The notes beneath the pieces were generated by a model. That model ran no database searches, had not been told where the DNA came from, and saw only the letters and a program-made list of their open reading frames with translations. Shown piece by piece: positions 1 through 13,497 of a DNA stretch of 64,000 nt. The stretch's first letter is position 1. Each line of letters begins with the position of its first letter. Source of the DNA: Apostichopus japonicus. Lineage: Eukaryota; Echinodermata; Holothuroidea; Aspidochirotida; Stichopodidae. The stretch lies in contig NC_092568.1 in the NCBI RefSeq assembly GCF_037975245.1, positions 11,309,501 to 11,373,500 of the forward strand. Reading direction: 5' to 3'. A program made the translations under genes and the position numbers.

Positions 1-80
1 TCAGTACATCCCACTAACATAATTGATGCAAAGGGCTTATTTTACTCTATTTGTGTTACCTCATTCTTACCTTCCGTCAG

Positions 81-300
81 ACGAATGCAAAAACTATCTG
101 ACTGGTGCATCTGGATCGGCTAGCTCTGAAAATTACCCCAGTAACTATCCTCAGGATCACACCTGCCAGTGGCATATCAAGGTAACTTTAACCGTATATA
201 AGTGGGCAAACGGTCACACTAGTTTATAAACTTCAATACTGACACAGTTGGCGGTATTTGAAGGTAGCTTAAAGCGTATAAGTAACGTTGAAACGTACAA

Positions 301-396
<96 letters not shown>

Positions 397-424
397 ATAT
401 GTATATATATATATATATATATAA

Positions 425-457
<33 letters not shown>

Positions 458-463
458 AATATA

Positions 464-561
<98 letters not shown>

Positions 562-2194
562 CATTCATACCTTTACCCTTCCAAGCTCCTCCACCCCATA
601 TCATATGCATTCACTGTTGTACCAGTTTTACACGTCGGGAATAAAACACTTCATGCGCCGTATCTGTTACAGTTTTAATAGTTTCTTTCTTATGGATTAG
701 CTTCTAATCCCCTGGTGGTACAAATGTTGCTTTAACACCATTTGTTATTAACATTTCCATTGACAGGGCACAGCTGCGGGACAAACAATAACGGTCTCAT
801 TCCAAGACTTTGTGTTAGAAGATCCATATGGTGGTGTATGCGATGATGACTACCTCCAAATACGGACAACAGATTTATTCTTCGGAGGGGACAAGTAAGT
901 CACATTGAATTCAAATTAACAAAAGGAAAGAAAGGTAATCTGAAGGCTCAATATCCCCAATACAGGGGTGCAACACGGAGTCATGGGGGTCTGGTATCAC
1001 TGTTTATAAAACGGACCTATACGTGTTAATATTCCCTCTTTTTTTGTAGTATTTCCACTGCTTGTGTCGGTAGTGGTTGGGCTGGGGGTGGGGGTGGGGG
1101 GAGATGAGACCGACTAAATTGTGTAGGTGACGGTCCCTGCACATGAACTCTTCCCTAAGATTCACAGTCAGTGTACACAGTATATGCACTCAGTAGGCCT
1201 ACACCATCTGGGATATGGATGGGGTGTATGGGTGCGTGGGTGGATGGTGGTGGGGGCGTATAAGTAACATTAAATGAGGTGGTAATACAAATATTACGTC
1301 TACGTCATGAAAGTACTTAATTATATACGGGCAACACACACATAAATATAACATTTATGAATCTTATAAATATAACATTTAGGAATCTTTTCTACATTTA
1401 ACCTTCCAGAATGATTAAATAAGCTGATTAAACATTAACATACAAAAAATTTCAAATTGTTATTCATTTTATCATTATTATTATATTTTCATTACCGTTT
1501 AATAATATGCCATTAAATGATGCACAGAATAATAACTTCGTTAAGACCATATGAACATAATTTTGTACAATAAATCTCTGCGCATTCAAATTTATACAGG
1601 TTTAATGTACTTTTAATCAAATGTACTTGTTTTGGTTTTCGATATAATGCTGTATACGTGCGGAGAAACACATTGGCTTGCGAAGGAGAACTTCATTGGC
1701 AACTTTGGCAAATGTGGGGGAGTCTTCGTAAGTGGAAGTTGGGGAGGGGGGAGGGGGAGGGGGGGGGCAGGGGAGGCACAGCTTGACTAATAACGTAGGT
1801 ATGGGGGTAGTGTGAATATTGTATGAAATATTATATGTGATGTAACATTTATGGTTAATTCTCATGTTTCATATGATCGGATTACTAACAATCCTTTCTT
1901 TGTTTTTCAATGTGTCAATACTTTTTGGGAACAATCCAGAATTGACAATTAAATGTTGAAGTTTTTTAGTTTTCTTCATTTTTCCGATAACTCTTCCTGG
2001 TTGCTACGGCATATAGGTCCAACAAGTCACGCATACTTCTTTTACATTAAATTTTCAGGTATTGTGGTACTTCCGGTCCCAGCACGCAGGTTGTGACGTC
2101 ATCTTCCAGTCCACCTGAAATGCTGATATTTTTCCAGTCGGACACAAACACCGTGGTGAAGAAAGGATTCCAGTTCACTTACACCATCTCCTAA
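81..2194 (+). CDS. C-terminal exons of a CUB-domain protein (5' part outside window)
   Basis: Three exons join cleanly: 81-181 (acceptor AG at 79-80, donor GT at 182), 767-894 (acceptor AG at 765-766, donor GTAAGT at 895) and 2059-2194 (acceptor AG at 2057-2058, stop TAA 2192-2194). Reading phase is preserved across both introns. Together they encode one complete CUB domain of about 120 residues that ends at the stop codon. The four expected cysteines are present, in [23 protein letters not shown] and KYCGTSG. The usual CUB landmarks are also present: YPSNYP, the FxDFxLE strand, DDDYLQI, FQSD and a final GFQFTYTI. The acidic residues in VLEDP, CDDDY and FQSD match the calcium site of cbCUB domains, so calcium-dependent ligand binding is possible. 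CUB domains are extracellular and mediate protein binding or oligomerisation in proteases, lectins and developmental regulators. The first exon starts mid-codon, so upstream exons lie beyond the left edge, and the parent family (tolloid-like, lectin-associated, neurotrypsin-like) cannot be told from this part. Confidence 0.93.
182..766 (+). other. Intron of the CUB gene, mostly a TA array
   Basis: This intron lies between codons (phase 0). Its centre (about 302-558) is an interrupted TA microsatellite with AAATA and GTGTG interruptions. The ORFs that run through it encode only YIYI repeats and are not genes. The acceptor is preceded by a short pyrimidine-rich stretch. Confidence 0.85.
895..2058 (+). 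other. Last intron of the CUB gene, with G-rich tracts
   Basis: This phase-2 intron holds two G-rich blocks on the plus strand, at about 1078-1105 and 1740-1776. Each has four or more runs of at least three Gs, so both could form G-quadruplexes. The rest is AT-rich with no recognisable gene or repeat family. Confidence 0.8.
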
Positions 2195-2886
<692 letters not shown>

Positions 2887-4910
2887 ACGAGGATATAAGC
2901 TATGGAAAAATTTAAGTCATGTGTGCATATATAAATGGTCCTCTCGTATTTCTACAAAGCATGGAAATGTGCTAACTGTAATACAACAATCCTCAACATT
3001 TCCAGGATGTATATTTTGCATCGCTTGGAGAAGTAATTTAACCTGGACTGCATACTGGTAGTACATGTTACTGCTTAATGGCCTACCAACATATATGGGT
3101 AATATTACAATATATATATAGGCTATAGTTTATATATACAAACCAGCCTCTGTGAATACCTATTACGTTTAAGAAATGAATTTTACACTTGTCATTCGGC
3201 GACCATATGTTGGAAATTTCGAATCAATATAAAGCGTAGAGAATACTTACAGCGGTAATATATATAAGTAATATTACACGTTATTGAATGATGGTAACAA
3301 TAAATGGAGGTGGTGGAGCAATTCAATTGCTTGCAATCAAATTCTATAATCTCGTATGTTATTGTTTCTATACTAAACCGTTCCCTTTAGGATTCGATAT
3401 ATAAGGGTGCTCAACGGCATCCCTTGTGTGGGACAGTACGTTGTCATGGAAATAGCGAGGGGAGGGAGTGGATCGATCGGATGGGTGGGTGTGTTTGGAA
3501 AAGTTCCCACATGCCTCCATCCACCTTAATGATACAACTGATAGACATTCAGTGATAAATACGAGATAGGAAAAGGAAGGCCTAAAGACCTACTCAGTGC
3601 ATCCATTGATCCTTTTATCCATTCATCCATTCATCCGTTCATCCATCCACTCCTTTATTCATTCATGCATCCATTCATTCATTCATTCATTTAGTTCCAG
3701 AAAATAAGAATTATTATAACCGAAGTGTGGTGTATGTGGCCTATATATAAATACATATTTAAATGCTACAGTAGGACTGTTATCTTAACTTGCAAGGCCA
3801 AAGAGACAACAGAAGTACAATAAATACGTATTTGAATCGTTTTCTGCCTCCGCCACCCCCCCCCCTCATCACCTCTCCCCACCCTTTCCCAAGTTTTTCT
3901 CAATATTTTGCTGGATAGAATAACACGCGTTAGGAAAATTGTACACTAGAAATAATATAATGAAGTCAATGGGGACAGAAAAGAGAAACGTGTAAGACAA
4001 TTAAAAATTAAGATTTAAGGTAGTTACACACTTAAACATCACTAATTGTATATATTCTGAAGCGCACTGCAGGTAAGAGCACAATTGCACCCGATCCCCT
4101 AACCCCACCCCTACTCCATCTGTATAAGTTGGTATACGTTACCTTGTACTCCTTTAGTCTTTCATGTGAAACATCTTTGATAAAAAAAAAATGAGAGAGA
4201 GTTATGACGAATTAGGCTGACCTGCTGACGACCCTTGAATGTGACCCAAATATCTCTGCGTCTGATGTAAATGATCATGAAATGGATTTGATGAAATTTC
4301 CAGCTGCCTTTGAAAAAAACTACGACCTCAAGTAAATGCGATGAATAGGACGAATACAGAGTTGTAAGAGGCCCCAACCCCCTTCAGAAAAGAGAAAGGG
4401 GAAAAAAAGAAAAGAAAAAGAAAGAAAGAAAGAAGGCAAATATAGGCTTCGACTGTCAGATATAGAGCAAGGTACGTGTACAACTGTGAGATAATTGACT
4501 TTGCAACGTTTCTTCCAAGTTGTCAACAAACGCATACGGACAATTATGTTGACATATAGCTAGAGGCGTTGTTAAGCTGTTCTTTCCAGAACCTTTTACA
4601 AAAATTTGACTCGGGAACAGTCATTAGACGCCATATCGATAGGCCTCATCACAGTTAACAGAAACGCAGGACTTTGACCAATGTTCATCAATATCTAGGA
4701 CAGGTTTCTGCTAAAAGTAGAAGATGAAGATGAAGAAATAAGAGCACGAGGAAAGTTCCCCCACACCCCCCTTTTTCTTTCCTTCCAATTTTTTTCATGT
4801 CTTCATGAAACTATTTTCATTGATTTCGAAAATTTACTCTTAATTGATTAATTGTTTTATTCAAATTAATTGTTTGGGATTAGATAATGATTTAACTGAA
4901 TTTAAAATAA
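2887..4910. other. Non-coding stretch with simple repeats
   Basis: No gene is recognised. It contains a degenerate ATCC/CATT tetranucleotide array at about 3600-3692, an X-box-like word at 3440-3453, a C-run at 3859-3867 and a purine-rich tract at 4384-4436. Short ORFs here have no domain features. Confidence 0.6.
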
Positions 4911-7900
4911 AGAAGAAGAAGAAGAAGAAGAAAGAAAAAACACGTTTTACCTAATCGCGTTGAAAGCGATTTTGGAATCGTTTATATTTTCGTTAGAGGC
5001 AAAGCATACGGCATCCTCATGATGTAAGCAATTGTGAATTTATGTTCAAACATGGAAGTGAGAATTGTTTATCTGCTGTGACGTCACTGCCATAAACAAG
5101 TCATATTTTAAATTTAAGGTGAGATCAACATTTTCAATCTTGAAAAACTTAAGAGAATTTCCTATATGTTTAAGAATGAGTCATATTATTTTCGTACTCG
5201 AAAATCCGACCGCATAATTTTGGGCGGAGAATCCATATCATTCATACGGAAAAATAGAGAATTGTTTTATGAAAGAATGGGTCGATTTTATTCAAAACCT
5301 ACTTTGTACAACACAGTGAATCCCAACACAAATATCGATTACGTAACATATGAACACCAATTGTGTCACTGTAGTGCGAGAAATCTAATATTATATTTGA
5401 CACAGCGCCATCTTTTTTTTTAAACCGCTTATGATACGCACCGCGCTGTTAAAATCATCCATTTCTTTAATCAGTTTATCAGCGAATATCTTACTATTAA
5501 ATAAAATCATTATTAGAATTATTTAAAAGATATAGACTTTATCAATAAGAAACTAACTCTAACTCTAACACTCAACTCATTGCTCATTAACATGATGAAT
5601 GTATTATAGTAAGGGAGAGGGGTGATGGACGTCGGGTGGGGTGGGGCGGGGGTGAGGAGGGTGGGGCGGTGGTACGCCCAACGTGTCCAGTCTTATTCCC
5701 ATCAATTTAAACAGGATCCCAATAAAATTTTACTCCTGGTAACGTACGTCAGAGCGAATAGCATTTTGGGTATTGCTAAAGCTGCCACAAAGCATTACCA
5801 GGTCTTTCAAAATGGTAACGAGTGCTATAGAACTGAAGGAGTAGAAAACTTAGGCTGCAGGACACAACACATAATGCTGCAGCATATCCTATCCAAATGT
5901 ATCCATGGAGCTGATCCACAGGCGTGATCCGTATTTGCGCTACACATTATGACGGATTCGCTCACCAAACTGATCCATCATGATCCATATACACGCCCGG
6001 TGAGGTATTTACACCTCTGTTAATTAACTTTATCCCGCTCGTAATATGCATCTGACCGGAGGCCTCAAGGTACCTCTTTTAGTAAAGCTATTTTAAGCCA
6101 GTATATGTCAAGTATTGATGTAGATATATAGGTATCTCAGTCTAAAAGGTATAACGGGACTTTCAGAAGTTTTGAATTGTTGTACAGACGGATCAAGGGA
6201 CGAGGGCCTTTTGATTTTGTATGGTACTAAAAATAAGCCATACAAACAAAATTTCGTTTTGAAAAACAAAAAAATGGAAAACGTTTTTGGTTCACTTCGG
6301 ATGCAGGGTTTCCATTTTTTTGGTAAATATTTATACGCTTTATGAAGTGACAAACTACACCGACAGGATACTAAGCCCATCGTCGTCATAAATTAACTGC
6401 AAAGCAATACATAGTATATATTTAGTAATATCCACACGTTTTTTTTCTTCGTATTACTTCAAACTAAAAAAGTTGACCATAATCACACAAATAACTAAAC
6501 TTTAATGTCAAATTGTACCAAAATTGTATCAATTAAATCACTACACGAGAGGGCTGCTTTAAGTAAGACCTCTTTTATCAAAATATGTCCTAAAGGTTAC
6601 ACTTGGCGAAGGGATTTTCCCCTGTATGTTTTGCAGTTAAATCATCAGCATGTTTGTTGTTTGAAGGTTGAGGATAAACCGTATCATGAAATAAACTACT
6701 ATACCGATGGTATAGCAAAAATCAGGATAATTTATTCAAGACAAAAATACGTTGCTGAATACAAATATTACACAATGAGAAGTACTTTATTTATGTTTAA
6801 TTATTTTCTAACCGAAACCGTAACTAATTTGCAAATGACATGATAGCTCAAGCCTTTCATCTATCACATGGTTTATGTTGAACATTGTCAGATGAAAACT
6901 AAAATGGCATATACACCTGTATCCATGGATGCGTCTGCGCACGCGATTTTTTTGCCCTGCCTTTCTTGTACCTCCGTTTTTTATTATTCTTTATTATTTT
7001 GAAGAATAAAAACAGTCACTCAGTGACGAGATTCCTCTCAATATACATACGAATATGCATATTGTCTTGAATTAATATATTATCCTACTTAAACTACCGA
7101 ACTATAGTTGATTTCATTGAGGGTTTAAACGTCAAGAATATTTTCAAGTATATATCATTATCATGGATATTCTCAATACTTTGAATTCTGACCATATGTA
7201 ACTATCACACTCAGACAGTGTCGAAATGTCACGATCCAATCAGCTTCAGCGCACTATTCGTTCGAAAATCTTTTCGTTTCATTATCATTATAAAGTAATA
7301 GACACATGAACGCGACAGACAATATAAAACCGACTCAACCGCATGACAAACCACCATCATGGATGCTGAAATACACACATACAACTATACAGCACGAACA
7401 AAAGAACTCATATCTCCCTTGTAATTAGACGGCAATTTAAAAAAAAGTGGAAGCAGAAGAAGATGAAGACGAAGAATATAAATTCACTTGATGAGCTGCC
7501 CATGCGGGAAAGCAAAGTATCGCCTTATAAACTATCCTGTAAATTACTTCATTTGACGTCACACCAAGCGTCGTTGCCATGGTACCTTGAAAACGTGTCT
7601 ATGGTAACTAAATTTCTTCTCCGGCAAACGGAAACTTAGTCCCTTAGACTAAATTACCCGATATCGACAGAAAGCTTTCGCCGGTTGGATTTTGGTTCAA
7701 TTGATTGAGTTATTAACCATTTTGATTTTCAAGTGGATATGGCAATGTCCCAATATCATCTTTGAAAAAAAAAATGTTATTTAAAAAAAATATATATATG
7801 GAGAGAGAACCTGATGCATGGAAAGGGAGACGAAGAGAAGTTTCCCTATAAAATATACATAAGATAAGTCGGTTGATTAATCAATTTGTTATTAAGCACT

Positions 7901-8289
7901 GAGTCATGAATATATTGTGTATTTATATATACGTTGTATGCTTCACTGTAACAGCGTAGGTGTATATAGGTGGAGTGGCTCTACTTCAGTGTATGCTACA
8001 ATGGCGTTGTCATTGAGATTCAGTACAAACACGTTTGACTGTTTGCATGCGAATACATGCATTGGTTGTGTTACAACATAACAATACGCGATCCATGTTT
8101 TTCAACAGATTGATTCAATGTATGATTTCCATGGTCAGTAAGAATGTTTTTTGTTTGTCATCCAAATAAAGGTGACATTAACATTCTGCTTGTTATATTC
8201 AAGACGGTCAGAGACAACAAAAACTTCGATCCCCCAGTTGTGCATGCAAAAGTAGGTTATAACTTTATATATATACGCATTCACACACC
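4911..8289. other. Non-coding stretch, AT-rich
   Basis: It opens with a short GAA repeat (4911-4932). A G-rich block at about 5608-5675 could form G-quadruplexes. ORFs at 5166-5423, 5622-5927 and 6505-6843 have no recognisable domain and AT-driven composition, so I do not call them genes. CRE palindromes occur at 5079-5086 and 7554-7561; the second lies beside two X-box-like sites (7573-7586, 7595-7608). Confidence 0.6.
7554..7608. promoter_or_regulatory. Candidate CRE plus double X-box cluster
   Basis: A perfect CRE palindrome TGACGTCA (7554-7561) is followed by GTTGCCATGGTACC (7573-7586) and GTGTCTATGGTAAC (7595-7608). The last two closely resemble the RFX X-box consensus (GTNRCC, 0-3 bases, RGYAAC). 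CREB/ATF factors bind the first motif and RFX factors the others, and the two families act together on some animal promoters. Function here is inferred only from motif spacing; no adjacent gene was found. Confidence 0.4.
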
Positions 8290-8370
8290 AGTATCACTGT
8301 GCCTGAGTGGTATGAATTTAGGGTCTGTGACACGACGGTCCGGGGTTCCATTCCTACCTTAGCCTAATCA
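8290..8370 (+). repeat. tRNA-derived SINE head (copy 1)
   Basis: A box-A-like TGCCTGAGTGG at 8299-8309 and a box-B-like GGTTCCATTCC at about 8342-8352 have tRNA-like spacing, with GTCTGTGACA and GGTCCG between them. The same arrangement recurs at 14265-14340. The cloverleaf is imperfect and box B carries a C in place of G, so this is a SINE head or tRNA-derived relic, not a working tRNA. The body beyond about 8370 is not recognised. Confidence 0.6.
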
Positions 8371-8640
8371 GTCCCAAAAGGACGAAACCGGTCTTAAAGT
8401 GGAATTGTCTGTCCAAGAATCGTTTTGGTCAATGGCAATAACACGTAAATCGAATGATTTGGGAGATTGAAGTGATTTGCAACAGGTTGGTTGATCTTTT
8501 TGTTTTGATCGCTGATCTATGTTGAGCCTCATTCTTATTCTTAGAGTGTTTGTTTGACTCTCCAACGTCTTGTAAGTTACAAATATTAGTGTAGATGAAT
8601 GTTTAGATAGCTAGTTTGGTTGCTTTGAAAGGCCTCAAGT

Positions 8641-9280
8641 GCTCTTCCTAGGAATACACATCGACAGCCGGCTTACACTTGGAAACATCGCCTCACCCAC
8701 ATAAAGGTTAAACAACGTGTCAGGCTACTATTCAGAATCGCTGGAACTGAAGAGCACCCTCTAATATCACCAATCACCAATATGAAGATCTACAAGATGA
8801 TGATCAGACCACTCTTCGAATATGCGGCACCAGCCATGGCTCACATTACCACAAAACAGCACACTGAACACCTATAGAAGCCACACAACGCAGATCATGC
8901 AGAATCGCCTACCCGACCCACCACGCGGGGATACAGACTGTGAAACAATAACAATCATCGCCAACATTCCATCAGTCAAGGAAAGACTAAACCAACTAAG
9001 AGATAAATTCCTCGACAGAGTCACCTATACACACCAGCTACCGTACATCAATTCACCAAGAACCAACTATAACAAACACCGTTTATCCTGGATGCGACCC
9101 CCCCCCCCACCGCCTCCCCTCACCGGGCTAGATTTGGAAATGTAGGACCCCAATCTTCTTGAAGACCCAATATTTCATCGCAGAAGCCATCCAACAGTTT
9201 ATAGCTACACCGCTATCAAAACGTCTCCCCCGTTACGTCCGTCAGGCCTCCGAGTCCTTTCATCGTCCAGCACTTACTTA
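8641..9280 (+). pseudogene. Decayed non-LTR retrotransposon tail (jockey/CR1-like reverse transcriptase C-terminus)
   Basis: Conceptual translation in shifting plus-strand frames gives typical LINE reverse-transcriptase C-terminal motifs. These are FLGIHIDSRLT (from about 8645), then RVRLLFRIAGTEEHP and MKIYKMMIRPLFEYAAPA (about 8716-8835), then IEATQRRSCRIA (from about 8873), then IPSVKERLNQLRDKF with RLSWMRP (about 8966-9098). In-frame stops (near 8700 and 8875) and at least two frameshifts break it, and no endonuclease or catalytic YADD part is present. It is therefore a 5'-truncated dead copy, as LINEs often are. The group (jockey, CR1 or I) cannot be fixed from this fragment. A poly-C run at about 9100 probably expanded after insertion. 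Confidence 0.75.
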
Positions 9281-9333
9281 ATTTAATTTTCTCTAAATAC
9301 AGCATAGTTGCAGCATAGTAGTTTTTTTCCCGT

Positions 9334-9451
<118 letters not shown>

Positions 9452-11440
9452 GATTGCATATACGATTGTAATCTATCCATGTATATAAAGAAGCAACAAA
9501 GGAGTAAATACCCCTACCCATCCTATTCATATATGTATATATGTACAGCAGAGATTGATATACAAATGATAGTTCAAGGAACCGCACATATTTTCTTCTC
9601 CTAAGTGACTCATCCATGGCTGCAATGTCTTGCAGTGACCTATTGGACATTATACCCTCCAATACTGATTTCATTACTAATGTTCACCCTTAACAACTCA
9701 AATCGCGGTTGCTCATTGCTCGCATGTTTATGGAAGGGTTTAATAACCCGCAAATTTGTACTCGGAGAGTGTAGAACGCTTATAAGCCGCTTAAAAAGCC
9801 AACGTATGTGTGTGTGTATATATTTATATGTATATATAGGGAGAGCGACAGAGAGAGAGGTGGAGGGAGAGACAGACTTTGTCGCCTAGTGACGTCAAAA
9901 CCACTACAACCGAAGAAGACCAAATATTGTCGAAATACACGGGCCGCAGGTCTAGCCGCAGAGCTCATCTTTATAATGTCATGAAAATAAAGCTACACCA
10001 TCAAGCCAAGTTGATGACAACTTGATTTGTTAATGTACTTGTTATTGACGGCATTAGCACTGTGTAAAAACGTGATGATAACACACCTGTCAAACTCAAC
10101 CAAGATGATATACGATCACATCGATGACTGTCAACCCTAACGTGGCGTCTTCAGCTATTTCTGCGGGTTAGGTCTTGTAATATTTAAGAAAACAAAATGG
10201 CGTCAGTCAATTTGATTTTTTATTATTTGATATTTGTTTATTATTAGCAGATAGTATAAATTTTATGGAGGAGGGAGAGGGAAAAAGAGGTTTGTAGCAA
10301 AGAATCTTACCAACAGCAAAAGTCTTCAATCAAACACAGACTACAGACAATGTACGAAGACACAGCGTTGGAATGTAAGTAACAATAGTATATAACAATT
10401 GCAACAGACACAATGAACAATAAACAACTGCTTTCAATTAAGAGAAGTTGTACAATATTGCAAAAAGAGAATGATTAACAAGTCTAGAGAAGATTTTGTA
10501 TTATAGCTATGTATGTTTACACGTTGTTATCTAAGTTAATTACTTTAAACTATCAGCATTGTTGATGAATGGCGGATGTTTAAGAATAGGTATTTACGAT
10601 TAGTAAAAATAATATATAAATTTAACTAAAGAAAGGTGTTTCAAAAGATGCGTGTTATCATTGCTATATTCTTATAGTGAATATGAATATAAATAAAATA
10701 GCAATAGTCTTCAAAACACGCGAGATGAAAACATATTTCAACTTGTTACAGAGAAAGACAGAAAGCAAGAAGAATATGAATGGAACTGCATATTTTAATG
10801 TTTGTACCATTTCTGCGATTAGTCTTTTTTCAGCGTGCTAAACAGCGTATTAGTTAACTTGAGTGCAAATATGTCTTTAGTCCCCTGAGACATACAATTG
10901 ATCTCTAAAATACTGGTAGCGACCGTCTAAAAAAGAATTTCGTTCCGGTGTAATGTTGTTGTTCTTTCATGCAGAAAGAAAAAAAAAACTACTTTTATTT
11001 TCTAATAAATGATATAGCCTTCACATGTACTTTTTTTTTATCTAGTTCACATAAATGCGATGACATGAAATGATCATTTGCAGTTTCTAGCTGTGACGTC
11101 TGACGTCACCCTGTCATGTCGGATTGATTCCTTTTAAGCAATTGCGCAAAATTATTAAGACACAGCCAAAAAAGGTGGGGAAATCTGACTTAAGACAGTT
11201 TCCAAGGTTTTCCGTATATCTTTATCGTTTCATTTTAGAGTATTGATCGTTAAGCAGAACTCATCGCTGGGTGACAAAATATGACACATTAAGATGTTTC
11301 CTAATACAATCAATTTTTCTTCTTAGATTAAAAAGTATATGTTTCGATTTTGTTTGTGTGATAATAAATGATCAAAATAAGAAGACCCCATACCAAAGTA
11401 ACACACACAAAACAAATACACAAACTCATAATTAAACAGG
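9452..11440. other. Non-coding stretch
   Basis: No gene or transposon ends were recognised. CRE palindromes occur at 9890-9897 and 11101-11108; the second is preceded directly by TGACGTCT, making a near-tandem pair. The rest is AT-rich unique sequence. Confidence 0.55.
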
Positions 11441-11448
11441 AACACAAA
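11441..11448 (+). other. Target-site duplication, left copy
   Basis: AACACAAA, repeated exactly at 12085-12092 on the far side of the hAT-like element. Eight bases is the usual duplication length for hAT transposons. Confidence 0.85.
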
Positions 11449-12084
11449 CAGGGGCGGACTGGGTCTCAAAACCGGCCCGGACATTTTTCACCTAAGACCG
11501 GCCCATTATTCTTTGATATGTTGCTTACATAGTGATCGCCGTCCTGGGGGAGGGGTGTAAGGGGAGTGGGTGCCCCCTCCCCATTGAGCTTTTTTTTGAA
11601 GTTAAGGAATGCCTAGATGCAAAATGGTGCTATATTTCTCAATTTTGTAGGTTACAATAATTCTTTAAAAAAGACCCAAAAATCATTTTCCAGAAGCAAC
11701 ACTTGATTAAATTGTTAGTTTAAAAAAAAAGTTAAGAACGTAAACAAATATAGACAAATATAAAAATTTTAAACTGGATTTTATTATAGTTTTTCAAGCA
11801 ATTTGTGACAAAATGCTTGAAAAAATGGGGGAAAAAACCTTAATAACGTCCATTAGCACGGACGGGTTGCCAGTAGCACGTTCTTTTGTTACGAACTAAC
11901 AGACGATCTAACATGGTGATTTCATGAGCTGATTCCCACGGTTAAAAATATATTTCTACACAGCCCGTCTGTATTCCATTAACTACTGTGAAAATGGGCT
12001 GTAATTTTTACCAGGCTTCCCAGCCCACCGGCCCACCGACCCACCGGACATTGCCAAAATGCCCGTGTGGCCAGTCCACCACTG
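11449..12084. mobile_element. Non-autonomous hAT-like DNA transposon (MITE), complete
   Basis: The left end CAGGGGCGGACTGG and the right end CCAGTCCACCACTG are inverted repeats, with 12 of 14 positions matching. Both begin with the CAG typical of hAT termini. The element is 636 bp and is flanked by a perfect 8-bp target duplication, AACACAAA. It encodes no transposase, so it must have moved using an enzyme made elsewhere. GC-rich subterminal sequence (CCGGCCC near the left end; repeated CCCACCGGCCCACCG near the right end) contrasts with an AT-rich middle. A segment near 11536-11580 resembles one at 44330-44365, so these elements share internal modules. Confidence 0.85.
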
Positions 12085-12092
12085 AACACAAA
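12085..12092 (+). other. Target-site duplication, right copy
   Basis: AACACAAA, identical to 11441-11448. Confidence 0.85.
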
Positions 12093-13072
12093 CAAATCAC
12101 AGAAAATTGCGTTCCTTAGCATAGCGAGTTTTATGGCTATAGCTGTTTTGCAAAAGATACACGAAGCCCCCAAACCGGGGTTTGCTATTGTAAATGCAAT
12201 TTCGAACTCGGAACATTTGATCCGGTCAGAGTCTTGGGTTGTAAAAAAGTATCTTCATGTTGAACTTTGTAACGTTCTCCTACTCAAATGTAATTCTCTT
12301 GTTGTTCAATCAAACTCGGACATCGTATGCTAGAAATTCAAAATATGGTCACGCATAGTCAAGTCAACAAGCGCTTTAATGACCCCCCCCCTCCCCCAAC
12401 CTACGGTAAACATTATGCCTCAACAGTGATTTAATTCGCTATTTTCGGCCCTCCTCGCTATTTGAAAACAAAATGCAAGTATCAAGCATCCATGAAACTT
12501 AGGTTTGATGGAAATTTTGCTACAGAGCTGTCATTTTCATCACTGCAGCCTTTATATTTGTTAGCTCTTACACGACATTTTGAAACCCATCCACTAGTAT
12601 CCCTTATCTTCGGGTAAGCGAGGGAATATTTTTTTGAAACTAGTGTGAAATAAATCTTCACCTTTAACTAGATTTCTTGAGTTGATTTTTTGTTTGTTAC
12701 TTCGTTCTGCAAGTGATTATTACCGATATGTGAAAAAATTGTCAACATTTTCATTGGCGATTAAAATATTTTTTATCATTGTAATCAACTCCATATATCA
12801 TTTACATATTTACCTTCAGACCGTGAGGAAAAAAAGGATTTCTTCATTAATTTGATCAATTTTGACTTTTTTTATTTCGAAAATTTGAGATCATTTTTTT
12901 TTTTTCCAGCAGCAGCTACATCACAATATAACTGAGATTGGAGTTACCCATAAGGAGCGTGGAGAACTTGCCCATTGCACATTATTGTCACAATCGTCTG
13001 TCAACAAACATTGAATCCCTTTAAGATTACTACAAATTAAGATTCCGAAATCGATACATGTACTTGCTGGCA

Positions 13073-13104
<32 letters not shown>

Positions 13105-13419
13105 CATCACTTTGAGCTTGCATACCTACTTGAACACTTTTCAACGCACGTTGAATGGAAATGTATTGTCACACCTTGAAAGGATAAAAAACAGTGAGGA
13201 TGTATATATATATGTGTAAAGTAATTCCAAATTTTGAATATTTCAATGGACAATTTCAATTCTTTGAAGATATAAGTAAATGAAAGATCTTGTTCAAAAA
13301 AAAAACAAAAAAAAACGGGAGAGACAAAATAATCGATAAGTTTGCTTCTCTGCTCATGTAAATATTTCCGTCTTGAATACTCAATGTGCATCTTAAAGGC
13401 ATAAATATCTTAAGGGCAT
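12093..13419. other. Non-coding stretch with a long A run
   Basis: No gene is seen. A run of about 27 A residues lies at 13078-13104. I could not pair it with a target duplication, so whether it is a retroposon tail is undecided. Confidence 0.55.
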
Positions 13420-13420
13420 G

Positions 13421-13452
<32 letters not shown>

Positions 13453-13453
13453 A

Positions 13454-13495
<42 letters not shown>
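13420..13495. repeat. TA microsatellite
   Basis: An interrupted TA array with a short TAAATACA interruption. Confidence 0.95.

Positions 13496-13497
<2 letters not shown>

Noticed and set aside
302-558. Long YIYI open frames in TA arrays (also at 9283-9674, 20305-20643, 35180-35704, 47256-47576, 48588-49088, 60471-60768)
   Set aside because: TA repeats contain no stop codons in some frames on both strands; the translations are pure dipeptide repeats.
13078-13104. Poly-A tail of a retroposon
   Set aside because: No target duplication or recognisable element body was found next to the run.
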